Shown: one piece after another, positions 15,803-23,389 of the stretch | How positions within the stretch are numbered: position 1 is the stretch's first letter | Layout of the letters: each line of letters begins with the position of its first letter | DNA from: RGIG2041 sp045652745 | GTDB taxonomy: Bacteria > Bacillota > Clostridia > UBA1381 > UMGS1253 | Length of the DNA stretch: 64,000 nucleotides | Direction of reading: 5' to 3' | Assembly (NCBI GenBank): GCA_045652745.1 | Contig: JAZRUW010000012.1 | Coordinates: 1-64,000 of the forward strand | Notes under the pieces: model-generated | Told to the model about the DNA's origin: nothing | Database searches by the model: none | What the model saw: only the letters and a program-made list of their open reading frames with translations | Made by a program: the position numbers and the translations under genes

Positions 15803-18268
15803 ATGCCTAAGAATTTATTTGTAGATCCGGCCGAGGTACGTGCGGCGGGCAAAATCACATTTGAAGACATTCCGGTAAACGTGTATAACAAAACCGTTGC
15901 GGACGAGCGCGGTAAGTTCAGCGATGACGACCTTATGCGTATTTACCGTGATATCGCAATTTTGCGTGAGTTTGAGTCGATGCTCAATCAGATTAAGACG
16001 CAGGGTCTTTATAACGGTATTGAAACGACCTATCCGGGTCCGGCCCATCTGTCCATTGGTCAGGAAGCTGCAGCCGTAGGTCAGGCCTACCTGCTCGACC
16101 AGAACGACTTCTCGTTCGGTTCGCACCGCAGCCACTCCGAGATTCTTGCAAAAGCGCTTTCTTGTATCAACAAATTAAGCGAGCAGGAACTCATGGATGT
16201 TATGGAAGGCTTTTTGGGCGGTAGTGCACTGCGCGCAACGGAAAAGCTCGGTCCGGTAAGCGATGTAAAGGAATTGGCAATCCGCTTTATCCTCTACGGT
16301 ACACTTTCCGAGATTTTTGCGCGTGAGACCGGTTTCCATAAGGGTATGGGCGGTTCGATGCATGCATTCTTCCTGCCGTTTGGTATTTATCCGAACAACG
16401 CTATCGTTGGTGGTTCGGCTTCGATTTCCACCGGTGCTGCACTGTTTAAGAAGATTAACGAAAAGAACGGTATTGTTGTATGTAATATCGGTGACGGTTC
16501 CATGGCGCGCGGTCCGGTTTGGGAAGCAATGAACTTTGCATCCATGGACCAGTTTAAGACGCTTTGGGAAAGCCACAACGGCGGTGTGCCGATTCTGTTT
16601 AACGTATTTAACAACTCCTACGGTATGGGCGACCAGACCCGCGGTGAAACCATGGGTTACGATATGCTCGCACGTATCGGTTCCGGCGTAAGCCCGACCC
16701 AGTTCTATGCAGAGCGTGTAGACGGCTTCAATCCGCTTGCGGTTATTGATGCAATGGAAAGAAAGCTCAAGATTTTGCGTGCAGGTGAAGGTCCGGTTAT
16801 GCTCGATACACTTACATACCGCTTCTCCGGTCACTCGACTTCCGACCAAAATGCATACCGCACCAAGGAGGAACTCGATGCATGGCGCGAGGTGGATCCG
16901 CTGCTCACATACCGCAAGAATTTGGTGGATGCAGGCGTTGCAGCTGATTCTAAGTTTGAAGAAATTCTCGCTGATGTTTCTGAGCGTATGACTATGATTT
17001 GTAAGGCAGCTTCGGATACTTCCATCAGCCCGTATGTAGATTTCAAGAAAGACCCGGCAGTGGTAGAACGTTTGATGTTCTCCAACGAAAAGGTAGATAA
17101 GTTTGACGAGCGTGAGCCGGAAGTAAATATGCCGCTTGCTGAAGTACCGGCATATAAGAAGATTAAGGAAAAGAGCCGCACACCGATTGTGAACGGCAAG
17201 CCGGTTTCCAAGATGAAGCTCTACAATCTTCGTGATGCCCTCTCTGAGGTTATCTACGACAGATTCTATGAAGATCCGACCTTGATTGCTTACGGTGAAG
17301 ACTGCCGTGACTGGGGCGGCGCGTTTGCAGTATACCGCGGTATGATGGATGCTTTCCCGCACTGCAGACTCTTTAATGCTCCGATTGCTGAAGCTGCAAT
17401 TGTAGGTACAGCAGTAGGTTACGCGCTTTCGGGCGGTCGTGCGATTGTAGAATTGATGTATGCAGACTTTATCGGCTGCGCAGGCGATGAAATCTTTAAC
17501 CAGATGTCCAAGTGGCAGGCAATGTCTGCGGGCATTTTGAAGATGCCGGTTGTACTCCGTGTATCCGTTGGTTCCAAGTACGGTGCACAGCACAGCCAGG
17601 ACTGGACAGCACTTTGTGCACATATCCCGGGCCTCAAGGTATGCTTCCCGGCAACGCCGTGGGAAGCAAAGGGTCTTATGGAAACTGCACTTCGCGGCAC
17701 TGACCCGGTTGTATTCTTCGAAAGCCAGAGAATTTACGACGTGGGCGAGCAGTTCCACGAAGGCGGCGTTCCGGAAGAACGTTACGAAATCGAATTCGGT
17801 GATGTAAACAAGGTTCGTGACGGTAAGGATGTTACGATTATCACAGTTGGTGCGGTACTTTACCGCGCAGTAGAAGCGGCAAAGACACTTTCTGAAAAGT
17901 ACGGTATGGAAGCAGATGTAATTAACCTGCACTCCCTCGTACCGCTCGATTACACCAAGATTATCGAATCGGTTAAAAAGACCGGTCGCGTGGTATTGGT
18001 ATCTGATGCTTGCGCACGTGGTTCGTTCATGAACGATGTTGCAAAGAACATCACCGAGCTTTGCTTTGACGATTTGGATGCACCGCCGGCAGTTGTTGGT
18101 GCGCGCAACTGGATCACCCCTCCGTTTGAATTCGACGAATTCTTCTTCCCGCAGGCAAGCTGGATTCTGGATGCAATCCATGAAAAGCTTGTTCCGCTGG
18201 CAGGCTATGTGCCGGAAAACGGCTGCACGGAGACAGAACTTATCCGTCGTGCTAAGGAAGGCGTATAA
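15803..18268 (+). CDS. Fused E1 alpha-beta thiamine-diphosphate dehydrogenase
   Basis: 821 aa. The two E1 chains that are usually separate are joined. Residues about 45-400 form the alpha part: GSHRSHSEILAKALS, GSMHAFF, and the ThDP motif GDGSMARGPVWEAMNFASM followed by FNNSYGMGDQTRGE. After a linker (about 440-475) the beta part has GEDCRDWGGAF, NAPIAEAAIVGTAVGYAL, MYADFIGCAGDEIFNQ, GAQHSQDWTALCAHIPGLKV and a transketolase C-terminal region. It decarboxylates a 2-oxoacid (or cleaves acetoin) and acylates E2 lipoate. It is the last gene of the E2-E3-E1 operon. The alpha part resembles acetoin and branched-chain enzymes as well as pyruvate ones, so the substrate stays open. Confidence 0.93.
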   Translation: MPKNLFVDPAEVRAAGKITFEDIPVNVYNKTVADERGKFSDDDLMRIYRDIAILREFESMLNQIKTQGLYNGIETTYPGPAHLSIGQEAAAVGQAYLLDQNDFSFGSHRSHSEILAKALSCINKLSEQELMDVMEGFLGGSALRATEKLGPVSDVKELAIRFILYGTLSEIFARETGFHKGMGGSMHAFFLPFGIYPNNAIVGGSASISTGAALFKKINEKNGIVVCNIGDGSMARGPVWEAMNFASMDQFKTLWESHNGGVPILFNVFNNSYGMGDQTRGETMGYDMLARIGSGVSPTQFYAERVDGFNPLAVIDAMERKLKILRAGEGPVMLDTLTYRFSGHSTSDQNAYRTKEELDAWREVDPLLTYRKNLVDAGVAADSKFEEILADVSERMTMICKAASDTSISPYVDFKKDPAVVERLMFSNEKVDKFDEREPEVNMPLAEVPAYKKIKEKSRTPIVNGKPVSKMKLYNLRDALSEVIYDRFYEDPTLIAYGEDCRDWGGAFAVYRGMMDAFPHCRLFNAPIAEAAIVGTAVGYALSGGRAIVELMYADFIGCAGDEIFNQMSKWQAMSAGILKMPVVLRVSVGSKYGAQHSQDWTALCAHIPGLKVCFPATPWEAKGLMETALRGTDPVVFFESQRIYDVGEQFHEGGVPEERYEIEFGDVNKVRDGKDVTIITVGAVLYRAVEAAKTLSEKYGMEADVINLHSLVPLDYTKIIESVKKTGRVVLVSDACARGSFMNDVAKNITELCFDDLDAPPAVVGARNWITPPFEFDEFFFPQASWILDAIHEKLVPLAGYVPENGCTETELIRRAKEGV

Positions 18269-18300
18269 GTTAAAGCCGGAATTAAAAAATAAAATGATGG

Positions 18301-18330
18301 AAAGGAACGGGCGTTGCCCGTTCCTTTTTG
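18301..18330 (+). terminator. Terminator of the dehydrogenase operon
   Basis: AAAGGAACGGGC / GCCCGTTCCTTT with a GTT loop and trailing T residues, 32 bp after the E1 stop. Confidence 0.9.
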
Positions 18331-18339
18331 TGTGCGCGC

Positions 18340-18368
18340 TTGACTTTCAATGCAAAAAGTGATATAGT
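18340..18368 (+). promoter_or_regulatory. Promoter of the MATE gene at 18397
   Basis: TTGACT (18340-18345), 17 bp, TATAGT (18363-18368). Confidence 0.65.
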
Positions 18369-18396
18369 AACCGAAGATGGACAGGGGATGGTACAT

Positions 18397-19749
18397 ATGG
18401 GTACAAAAAAATATGAGATTGACTTTACGGAAGGGAAAATGCTGAAAAATATTATAGCGTTTGCTCTTCCTATTATATTGTCCGGATGGTTGCAAACACT
18501 GTTTAGTATTGCGGATATGATGGTGCTTGGTCTGTTTGTGGGCGACGGTGCGCTTGCGGCGGTCGGTTCGACCTCGTCATTGATTAACCTGTTGGTGAAC
18601 ATGTTTGTCGGTCTGGCCGGCGGTGTGACGGTTGTGGTATCGCAAGGCTTTGGTGCACGCGATAATGATAAGATGAGTAAGGCAGCCCATACGGCCATAG
18701 CAATCAGTATTTTTGCCGGTATTTTATTGGCTGTAGTCGGTGTTTTGGTTGCCAGGCCGCTTTTGCAGGCGATGGATTCTCCGGCAGATGTGATTGGTAT
18801 GTCGACTCTGTATGTGCAGGTATATTTTGCAGGTATACCGCTGATTTTGCTTTATAATTTTACAAGTTCAATTATGCGGGCGTATGGCGACAATAAAAGA
18901 CCGTTGTATTTTGTGGCATTGTCCGGTGTTTTGAATGTGGTTTTGAATGTGGTAACTGTTGTGGTATTTCGCTGGAGTGTTGCCGGCGTGGCGATTGCGA
19001 CTTTTGTTTCGCAGGGTGTAGCGGCACTTTTGAACTTACATTGTTTGATACATGCGGACAATGCCTGTAAAATTGATTTGAAAAAAGTGCGCTTTAATAT
19101 AAAGGAGTTTTTGGAAATTTTGCGTTTCGGTATACCGATGGGGATACAGTCTATTATGTTTTCTCTGTCGAATGTATTTTTGCAATCTGCCATTAACTCT
19201 TTCGGATCGCAGACGATGGCGGCGCACGGCGCGGTAAATTATATGGGCAATGTGCTCGGGCAAATTTCGAATGGTTTCGGCAATGCAGCAACGACAGTCT
19301 GTGCGCAAAATTACGGTGCAAAGAAAAAAGATAGAGTGTTCGCCGGTTGGAAGACTTGTATTGTCGGTGTAGGCTTGGTGTTGCTCGTGTTGGGGGCAAT
19401 TGCGGTTTTGATTATGCCGATTTTTATGCGGATTTTTACAAAAGAGTTATCGACGGTGGAAATCGGTTGTAAAATTGCAAGTTATTATTTGCCGTTCTGG
19501 TTTATCGGCGGAGTTATGACAACGTCGAGTTATTCGCTTCGCGGTATCGGCTATTCCACGGTGCCGATGTTGGTGTCGATTTTCGGTACTTGCGTGATGC
19601 GTGTGATTTGGATTTATACAGTGTTTGCGAGTTTCCGTTCGCTGCACGTGCTGTATACGTGTTATCCGGTGACGTGGCTGATTACGGCGCTTGTGCAAAA
19701 TATTCTGTTTTTGTATTTCTGGCGAAAACTTGATTTTTTGAAAGAATAA
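18397..19749 (+). CDS. MATE-family efflux transporter
   Basis: 450 aa, about 12 TM helices in two homologous halves. MATE features: AFALPIILSGWLQTLFSIADMMVLG near the start, VVSQGFGARDNDKMSKAAHTA in the first half, and NGFGNAATTVCAQNYGAKKKDRV in the second. It exports cationic drugs or metabolites using an ion gradient. ATG 18397 was chosen because AGGGG is 10 nt before it. Monocistronic between two terminators. Substrate unknown. Confidence 0.93.
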   Translation: MGTKKYEIDFTEGKMLKNIIAFALPIILSGWLQTLFSIADMMVLGLFVGDGALAAVGSTSSLINLLVNMFVGLAGGVTVVVSQGFGARDNDKMSKAAHTAIAISIFAGILLAVVGVLVARPLLQAMDSPADVIGMSTLYVQVYFAGIPLILLYNFTSSIMRAYGDNKRPLYFVALSGVLNVVLNVVTVVVFRWSVAGVAIATFVSQGVAALLNLHCLIHADNACKIDLKKVRFNIKEFLEILRFGIPMGIQSIMFSLSNVFLQSAINSFGSQTMAAHGAVNYMGNVLGQISNGFGNAATTVCAQNYGAKKKDRVFAGWKTCIVGVGLVLLVLGAIAVLIMPIFMRIFTKELSTVEIGCKIASYYLPFWFIGGVMTTSSYSLRGIGYSTVPMLVSIFGTCVMRVIWIYTVFASFRSLHVLYTCYPVTWLITALVQNILFLYFWRKLDFLKE

Positions 19750-19753
19750 AAAG

Positions 19754-19793
19754 AAAAAATAGCGGATGTCACAGACATCCGCTATTTTTTCTT
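19754..19793. terminator. Bidirectional terminator between MATE gene and nagB
   Basis: AAAAAATAGCGGATGTC / GACATCCGCTATTTTTT stem with a 3-nt loop between convergent genes. Confidence 0.92.
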
Positions 19794-19801
19794 TGTTTGA
19801 A

Positions 19802-20587
19802 TTATTTTTCGTCTTTGTAGATTTCCTTGAAGTATTTGTAGGTGTCTACCTTGAGTTCACCGCAAGCGTCTTCGTCGCAGGCGATAATGCCATCTTTGTG
19901 CAGCTGCAATGCGCTGATGGTCCAAGCATGGTCAACGCCGCCCTCTACGCAGTGACGCAGCGCGCGTGCCTTGTTGTGGCCGCTGATTAACAAAAGCACT
20001 TGTTTGGAATCGCAAACCGTACCTACACCAACGGAAAGTGCGGTCTTCGGTACTTTGTCCGGGTCATTGTCAAAGAAACGGGAGTTTACAATCAATGTGT
20101 CCTGTGTCAGTGCGCGCACGCCTGTGCGGGAAGTTAAAGAGGTAAACGGCTCGTTAAATGCAATGTGGCCGTCTACGCCGCTGCCGCCGAGGAACAAATC
20201 AATGCCGCCGCAGGCAGCAATCTTTTCTTCGTAACGTGCGCATTCTGCATCTAAATCCTCAGCCATACCGTTTAAGATGTTGATGTTTTCTGCCGGAATA
20301 TCAATGTGGTTAAAGAAATTGTCATGCATAAAGTACCAGTAGCTCTGGTCGTGTTCGCGCGGCAGGCCAACGTATTCGTCCATGTTGAAGGTGATTACGT
20401 TTTTGAAGGTCACCTTGCCGGCTTTGTTTAATTCGATCAACTTTTTGTACACACCGAGCGGGGAAGAGCCGGTCGGCAGACCGAGCACGAACGGACGGTC
20501 TTCTTTGTGCGCGTTAATGGCATCGGCAATATGGTTTGCCGCCCATGCGCTCATTTCGTCATAGTTGTTTTTGATAATCAGTTTCAT
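19802..20587 (-). CDS. nagB: Glucosamine-6-phosphate deaminase
   Basis: 261 aa. Converts glucosamine 6-phosphate to fructose 6-phosphate and ammonia. Motifs: LGLPTGSSPLGVYKKL (phosphate loop, about 35-50), FNMDEYVGL with the catalytic Asp near 70, QSYWYFMHDNFF, and GGSGVDGHIAFNEP with Asp and His of the active site. ATG 20587 is preferred to a GTG nine bases upstream because GGAG is spaced 10 nt from it. Standard length. No nagA or PTS gene is adjacent; it stands alone with its own promoter. Confidence 0.96.
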   Translation of the reverse strand: MKLIIKNNYDEMSAWAANHIADAINAHKEDRPFVLGLPTGSSPLGVYKKLIELNKAGKVTFKNVITFNMDEYVGLPREHDQSYWYFMHDNFFNHIDIPAENINILNGMAEDLDAECARYEEKIAACGGIDLFLGGSGVDGHIAFNEPFTSLTSRTGVRALTQDTLIVNSRFFDNDPDKVPKTALSVGVGTVCDSKQVLLLISGHNKARALRHCVEGGVDHAWTISALQLHKDGIIACDEDACGELKVDTYKYFKEIYKDEK

Positions 20588-20661
20588 TGGATTCACGCTC
20601 CGATTTTGAAATTGGCCTATGAAATTTACTCCCTACTGTAACTTTGCATAAGTCTGCTATT

Positions 20662-20690
20662 ATTATCCTACTTTCTTGCGGATTTGTCAA
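20662..20690 (-). promoter_or_regulatory. Promoter of nagB
   Basis: Minus strand TTGACA (20690-20685), 17 bp, GATAAT (20667-20662). Confidence 0.7.
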
Positions 20691-20771
20691 GAAAATACAT
20701 AGATATTTTAGCACGCAGACTTAAATTTTATTACAGATTTAAGAGATTTTTCCATATTATTACATATTCGC

Positions 20772-21002
20772 TTGCCTTATCTTTATATGAAAGCGCTGTT
20801 TCGCCAAAAACTCGGTATGGGTGCGATGGAACATTTTATGCGCTGTAAAATTGATTGTGCCAAGCATTTGATTCGGGAAAGAGAGATGAATTTTGCGGAA
20901 ATATCCGACTATCTTACCTTTACCTCGCCGCAGTATTTTTCGAGGTGCTTTAAAGAAATCAGCGGTAGGACACCGTCGGAGTATATGAAAAGTGTATTAT
21001 AA
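20772..21002 (+). pseudogene. AraC-family regulator remnant (C-terminal HTH only)
   Basis: The 76 codons give the last helix-turn-helix part of an AraC/XylS regulator: LYMKALFRQKLGMGAMEHFM then EISDYLTFTSPQYFSRCFKEISGRTPSEYMK. The full AraC DNA-binding domain has about 100 residues and is usually preceded by a sensor domain; both the sensor and the first helices are missing, and no ribosome site precedes the stretch. A remnant is the simplest reading. Confidence 0.8.
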
Positions 21003-21030
21003 AAGGGATGTGAAGCTTACATCCCTTTTG
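21001..21030. terminator. Bidirectional terminator
   Basis: AAAAGGGATGT / ACATCCCTTTT stem around a 7-nt loop, between the AraC remnant and the convergent 21034 gene. Confidence 0.85.
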
Positions 21031-21033
21031 TGT

Positions 21034-21756
21034 TTATTGATTCGGCGTCCAAAGTTCCTTTTTATAGCGTTCGGTGTATTGTTTGAGAATTTCTTTGAAA
21101 TCGGCCGGCTCATCTATGCTGTAACTGTTGGCGAAAAATGCAATTTGGTTGATGACGTGTACCGTGTTCGGGTCAAGAAGACACTCGGTATTCAGATGTT
21201 CTTTGAATGCACCCGGGATTTCGTAAATGACCGGAAAGTGCGATCTGTCGTCCATGTTCCAGTAGTAATAGGTATCATCCGATTTGTAGGCATAGGCAAG
21301 CGCTTTTTTGGATAAATTGTGCTCGGCATAGGCTTTTTCTATGCGAAAATCACCATTGTCAAAGGCCGAAATCCATGCATTGACCTCGTGTGCTTCTTCC
21401 GGTGCTTTTCGCGGGTGCCAACGGAAAGCATCGTCTTGCAGATCCCAAAAGAATTCTACGCCATCAAATTCTATCGGTACAAGACGGTTTTCGGTAGTCG
21501 GGAAAGTAAAACTTTGCTTGGTAGCACCGCTTTTGTCGGTCGCATCCTTTTCGTAGACATCAAATTCAAAAACCAAGCTGTCCTCATAAATACATATGTG
21601 CAGCGGCACAAAGGTTTTTTCTCCGACTGTGATGGCTCTGCCCATCAGTTCAACCATTTGGATTTCGCGAACCGGCATCTTTTCCGGCGACTGTATTGTT
21701 TCCGCTTCGGGTGCGTATTTCGGTTTTCTTTTAAAAAGGGACTTAAAAATATTCAT
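21034..21756 (-). CDS. Hypothetical protein, 240 aa
   Basis: Not recognised. Starts with a short basic segment (NIFKSLFKRKPKY) then an acidic, aromatic-rich globular region: FVPLHICIYEDSLVFEFDVYE, VEFFWDLQDDAFRWHP, and a C-terminal part with VIYEIPGAFKEHL. No signal peptide, TM helix or metal motif is evident, so it is probably cytoplasmic. The ATG at 21756 is 6 nt after GGAGG; an earlier in-frame ATG directly abuts that site. Monocistronic, closed by a shared terminator. Confidence 0.8.
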   Translation of the reverse strand: MNIFKSLFKRKPKYAPEAETIQSPEKMPVREIQMVELMGRAITVGEKTFVPLHICIYEDSLVFEFDVYEKDATDKSGATKQSFTFPTTENRLVPIEFDGVEFFWDLQDDAFRWHPRKAPEEAHEVNAWISAFDNGDFRIEKAYAEHNLSKKALAYAYKSDDTYYYWNMDDRSHFPVIYEIPGAFKEHLNTECLLDPNTVHVINQIAFFANSYSIDEPADFKEILKQYTERYKKELWTPNQ

Positions 21757-21993
21757 GGTCATCCTCCGTATTTGTCTTTGCTATATTATACTTTATTTCC
21801 GGCGGTTTTTCAAGAAAAGAATTAAAAAACGGATACCTTGTTGTATAATGCGTGCAAATAAAAAACGAAAGGGGGAATACGGCTCTGAATATATCAATGG
21901 GAATCTACCGACTCTATGACAATGTATGTATCATATGTATAATTTCTTTTTGGCGTTATTACAGCAACCGGTCAAGTGAAAGGTAAACGGAAA

Positions 21994-22022
21994 TTGACGA
22001 AAGCGGGAATGTTTGGTATACT
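21994..22022 (+). promoter_or_regulatory. Promoter with a 130-nt leader before the Cys-rich small gene
   Basis: TTGACG (21994-21999), 17 bp, TATACT (22017-22022). The stretch 21757-22153 has no gene; besides this promoter it holds only AT-rich sequence and a possible 14-codon ORF (22099-22143) that ends where the GGAGG of the next gene begins. No known riboswitch pattern was recognised. Confidence 0.6.
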
Positions 22023-22153
22023 AAAACAGAGGTATAAATTTATGAGATAAAAACTTTTGTTTCAGGATAACTGGTTGTTTTACGAAGGAGAAATTGGGTT
22101 GGATGCCCCAAAGATAACAGCGAATATTCTGTGTGGATTGTGAGGAGGTAAAC

Positions 22154-22315
22154 ATGGCGGATTTGATTTTGATTGCGGTTTTAATTGTAGTTTTCGTTGT
22201 GGCCGCATGGTATACATTTAAAAAGAAAAAGAGCGGTTGCGGCGGCTGTGGTGGCTGTCCGCATGCGGGCGCATGCAGCAAGTCTGCGTGTGACTGTGAA
22301 AACAAGAAAAAATGA
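22154..22315 (+). CDS. FeoB-associated Cys-rich membrane protein
   Basis: 53 aa. One N-terminal TM helix (about 2-22, LILIAVLIVVFVVAAWYTF), a lysine cluster (KKKK), then a cysteine-rich cytosolic tail: CGGCGGCPHAGAC, SAC, C. This is the pattern of the small proteins usually encoded beside feoB, thought to help ferrous iron uptake. No feoA or feoB is in the window, so it is an orphan here. AGGAGG precedes the ATG; a terminator follows. Confidence 0.85.
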   Translation: MADLILIAVLIVVFVVAAWYTFKKKKSGCGGCGGCPHAGACSKSACDCENKKK

Positions 22316-22320
22316 CCAAG

Positions 22321-22347
22321 AGCGAAGTTGTCCGGCTTCGCTTTTTT
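22321..22347 (+). terminator. Intrinsic terminator
   Basis: AGCGAAG / CTTCGCT stem followed by six T residues, just after the small Cys-rich gene. Confidence 0.8.
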
Positions 22348-22356
22348 GTGTGCAGA

Positions 22357-22385
22357 TTGACATAAAAGGGAAAATATGCTATTCT
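22357..22385 (+). promoter_or_regulatory. Promoter of the CYTH-cupin pair
   Basis: TTGACA (22357-22362), 17 bp, TATTCT (22380-22385). Confidence 0.65.
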
Positions 22386-22406
22386 TTCTACATGGAGGAA
22401 GGACTT

Positions 22407-22904
22407 ATGCATGAGCCATTGGAGATTGAACGTAAATATTTAATTGCCTATCCGGATGAAGCGGTTTTGCTTGCCCAGAAGGGCTGCGCGAAAACGCAAA
22501 TTCACCAGACCTATCTAAATGCCGGTGCGGACGGTGCCGAGCGGCGCGTGCGGATGCGCAGCGGCGCGGAGGGTGCAGTGTATACTTATACGGAAAAGGT
22601 GTTTTTGTCAGCGATGCGCCGCATTGAACGTGAGCGCGAAATCGGCGAAACGGAGTATGAGCGTTTGTTGTTTGAAGCAGAGCCGTCTATGCAGACGCTT
22701 GAAAAATTTCGCTACTGTATTCCGGTTGGCGATATTGTATACGAAATTGATGTGTATCCGCAAATTCAAGATTGGGCGATTTTGGAAATTGAACTGGAGG
22801 ATGAAAATCAGAAAGTTTGTCTGCCGGACTTTGTGCAGGTTTTGCGTGAGGTAACGGGGGAGAAGGAATACAGCAACAAATACTTGGCAAGAAGGAAAAA
22901 ATAA
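22407..22904 (+). CDS. CYTH-domain protein (triphosphate tunnel metalloenzyme family)
   Basis: 165 aa. The signature ExExK of the CYTH family is present at the start (EIERKYL), and charged strands that line the tunnel follow: RRVRMRSG, YTYTEKV, RIEREREIGETEYE, YEIDVYP, LEIELEDE. Members hydrolyse inorganic triphosphate or thiamine triphosphate, or make cAMP; which applies here cannot be told. GGAGGAAGG lies just before the ATG. It is followed after 1 nt by the cupin gene, so the two are one operon. Confidence 0.9.
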   Translation: MHEPLEIERKYLIAYPDEAVLLAQKGCAKTQIHQTYLNAGADGAERRVRMRSGAEGAVYTYTEKVFLSAMRRIEREREIGETEYERLLFEAEPSMQTLEKFRYCIPVGDIVYEIDVYPQIQDWAILEIELEDENQKVCLPDFVQVLREVTGEKEYSNKYLARRKK

Positions 22905-22905
22905 T

Positions 22906-23274
22906 ATGAATAAACTTGAAAAATATATTGATGTATGCGATTTTGAGGGCGAAGGGTATTCGCATGTGGTGGATTTCGGCGCATGGACAGCAGCGGTCAT
23001 CAACTACGCACCGCGCTTTGATGAAGCGGAGTTTAAGAAAATGGAGCGCCATAACGAAACCGATGAGGTGTTTATCTTGGTAGAGGGCAGTGCAAAACTC
23101 TACTACGGCGGTGATCCGGCAAAACCGGAGAGCGTAGAGATGATTCCGCACAAATTCTACAATGTGCGCAAGGGAATGTGGCACGGCATTACGGTTAGCC
23201 GCGATGCGCGCGTGATTCTTGTGGAAAATGCGGATACCGGCACGGCGAATTCCGACTACTATTATTTTAAATAA
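22906..23274 (+). CDS. Cupin-like small protein
   Basis: 122 aa. A single cupin-type beta barrel is suggested by HNETDEVFILVEGSAKLYYGG and VRKGMWHGITV, which carry the HxxxxE and later His ligands of cupin motifs 1 and 2. It resembles ureidoglycolate-lyase/ DUF-type cupins that bind a metal, but no reaction can be assigned. The start codon follows the CYTH stop by 1 nt and uses the AAGGA inside it, so translation is coupled. Confidence 0.8.
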   Translation: MNKLEKYIDVCDFEGEGYSHVVDFGAWTAAVINYAPRFDEAEFKKMERHNETDEVFILVEGSAKLYYGGDPAKPESVEMIPHKFYNVRKGMWHGITVSRDARVILVENADTGTANSDYYYFK

Positions 23275-23279
23275 GCACA

Positions 23280-23307
23280 AAAAAGCCGATGCAGGTCGGC
23301 TTTTTTT
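23280..23307 (+). terminator. Terminator of the CYTH-cupin operon
   Basis: AAAAAGCCGA / TCGGCTTTTT stem with a T-run. Confidence 0.85.
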
Positions 23308-23389
23308 GTGTGTTTTCGTCTATTGATTTTGTTTTTCGACAGGCGTATAATAAAATAATGTGAAAAGTATATAAGGGGGATGTTTTTGC

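Noticed and set aside
16175..18181. 668-codon open frame on the minus strand
   Set aside because: It lies entirely antisense to the E1 gene, has a Cys/Arg/His-rich composition typical of shadow frames and no ribosome site.
22099..22143. 14-codon leader peptide before the Cys-rich gene
   Set aside because: It has a fair ribosome site and ends at the next gene's GGAGG, but nothing in its residues suggests attenuation or a family; support is too thin.
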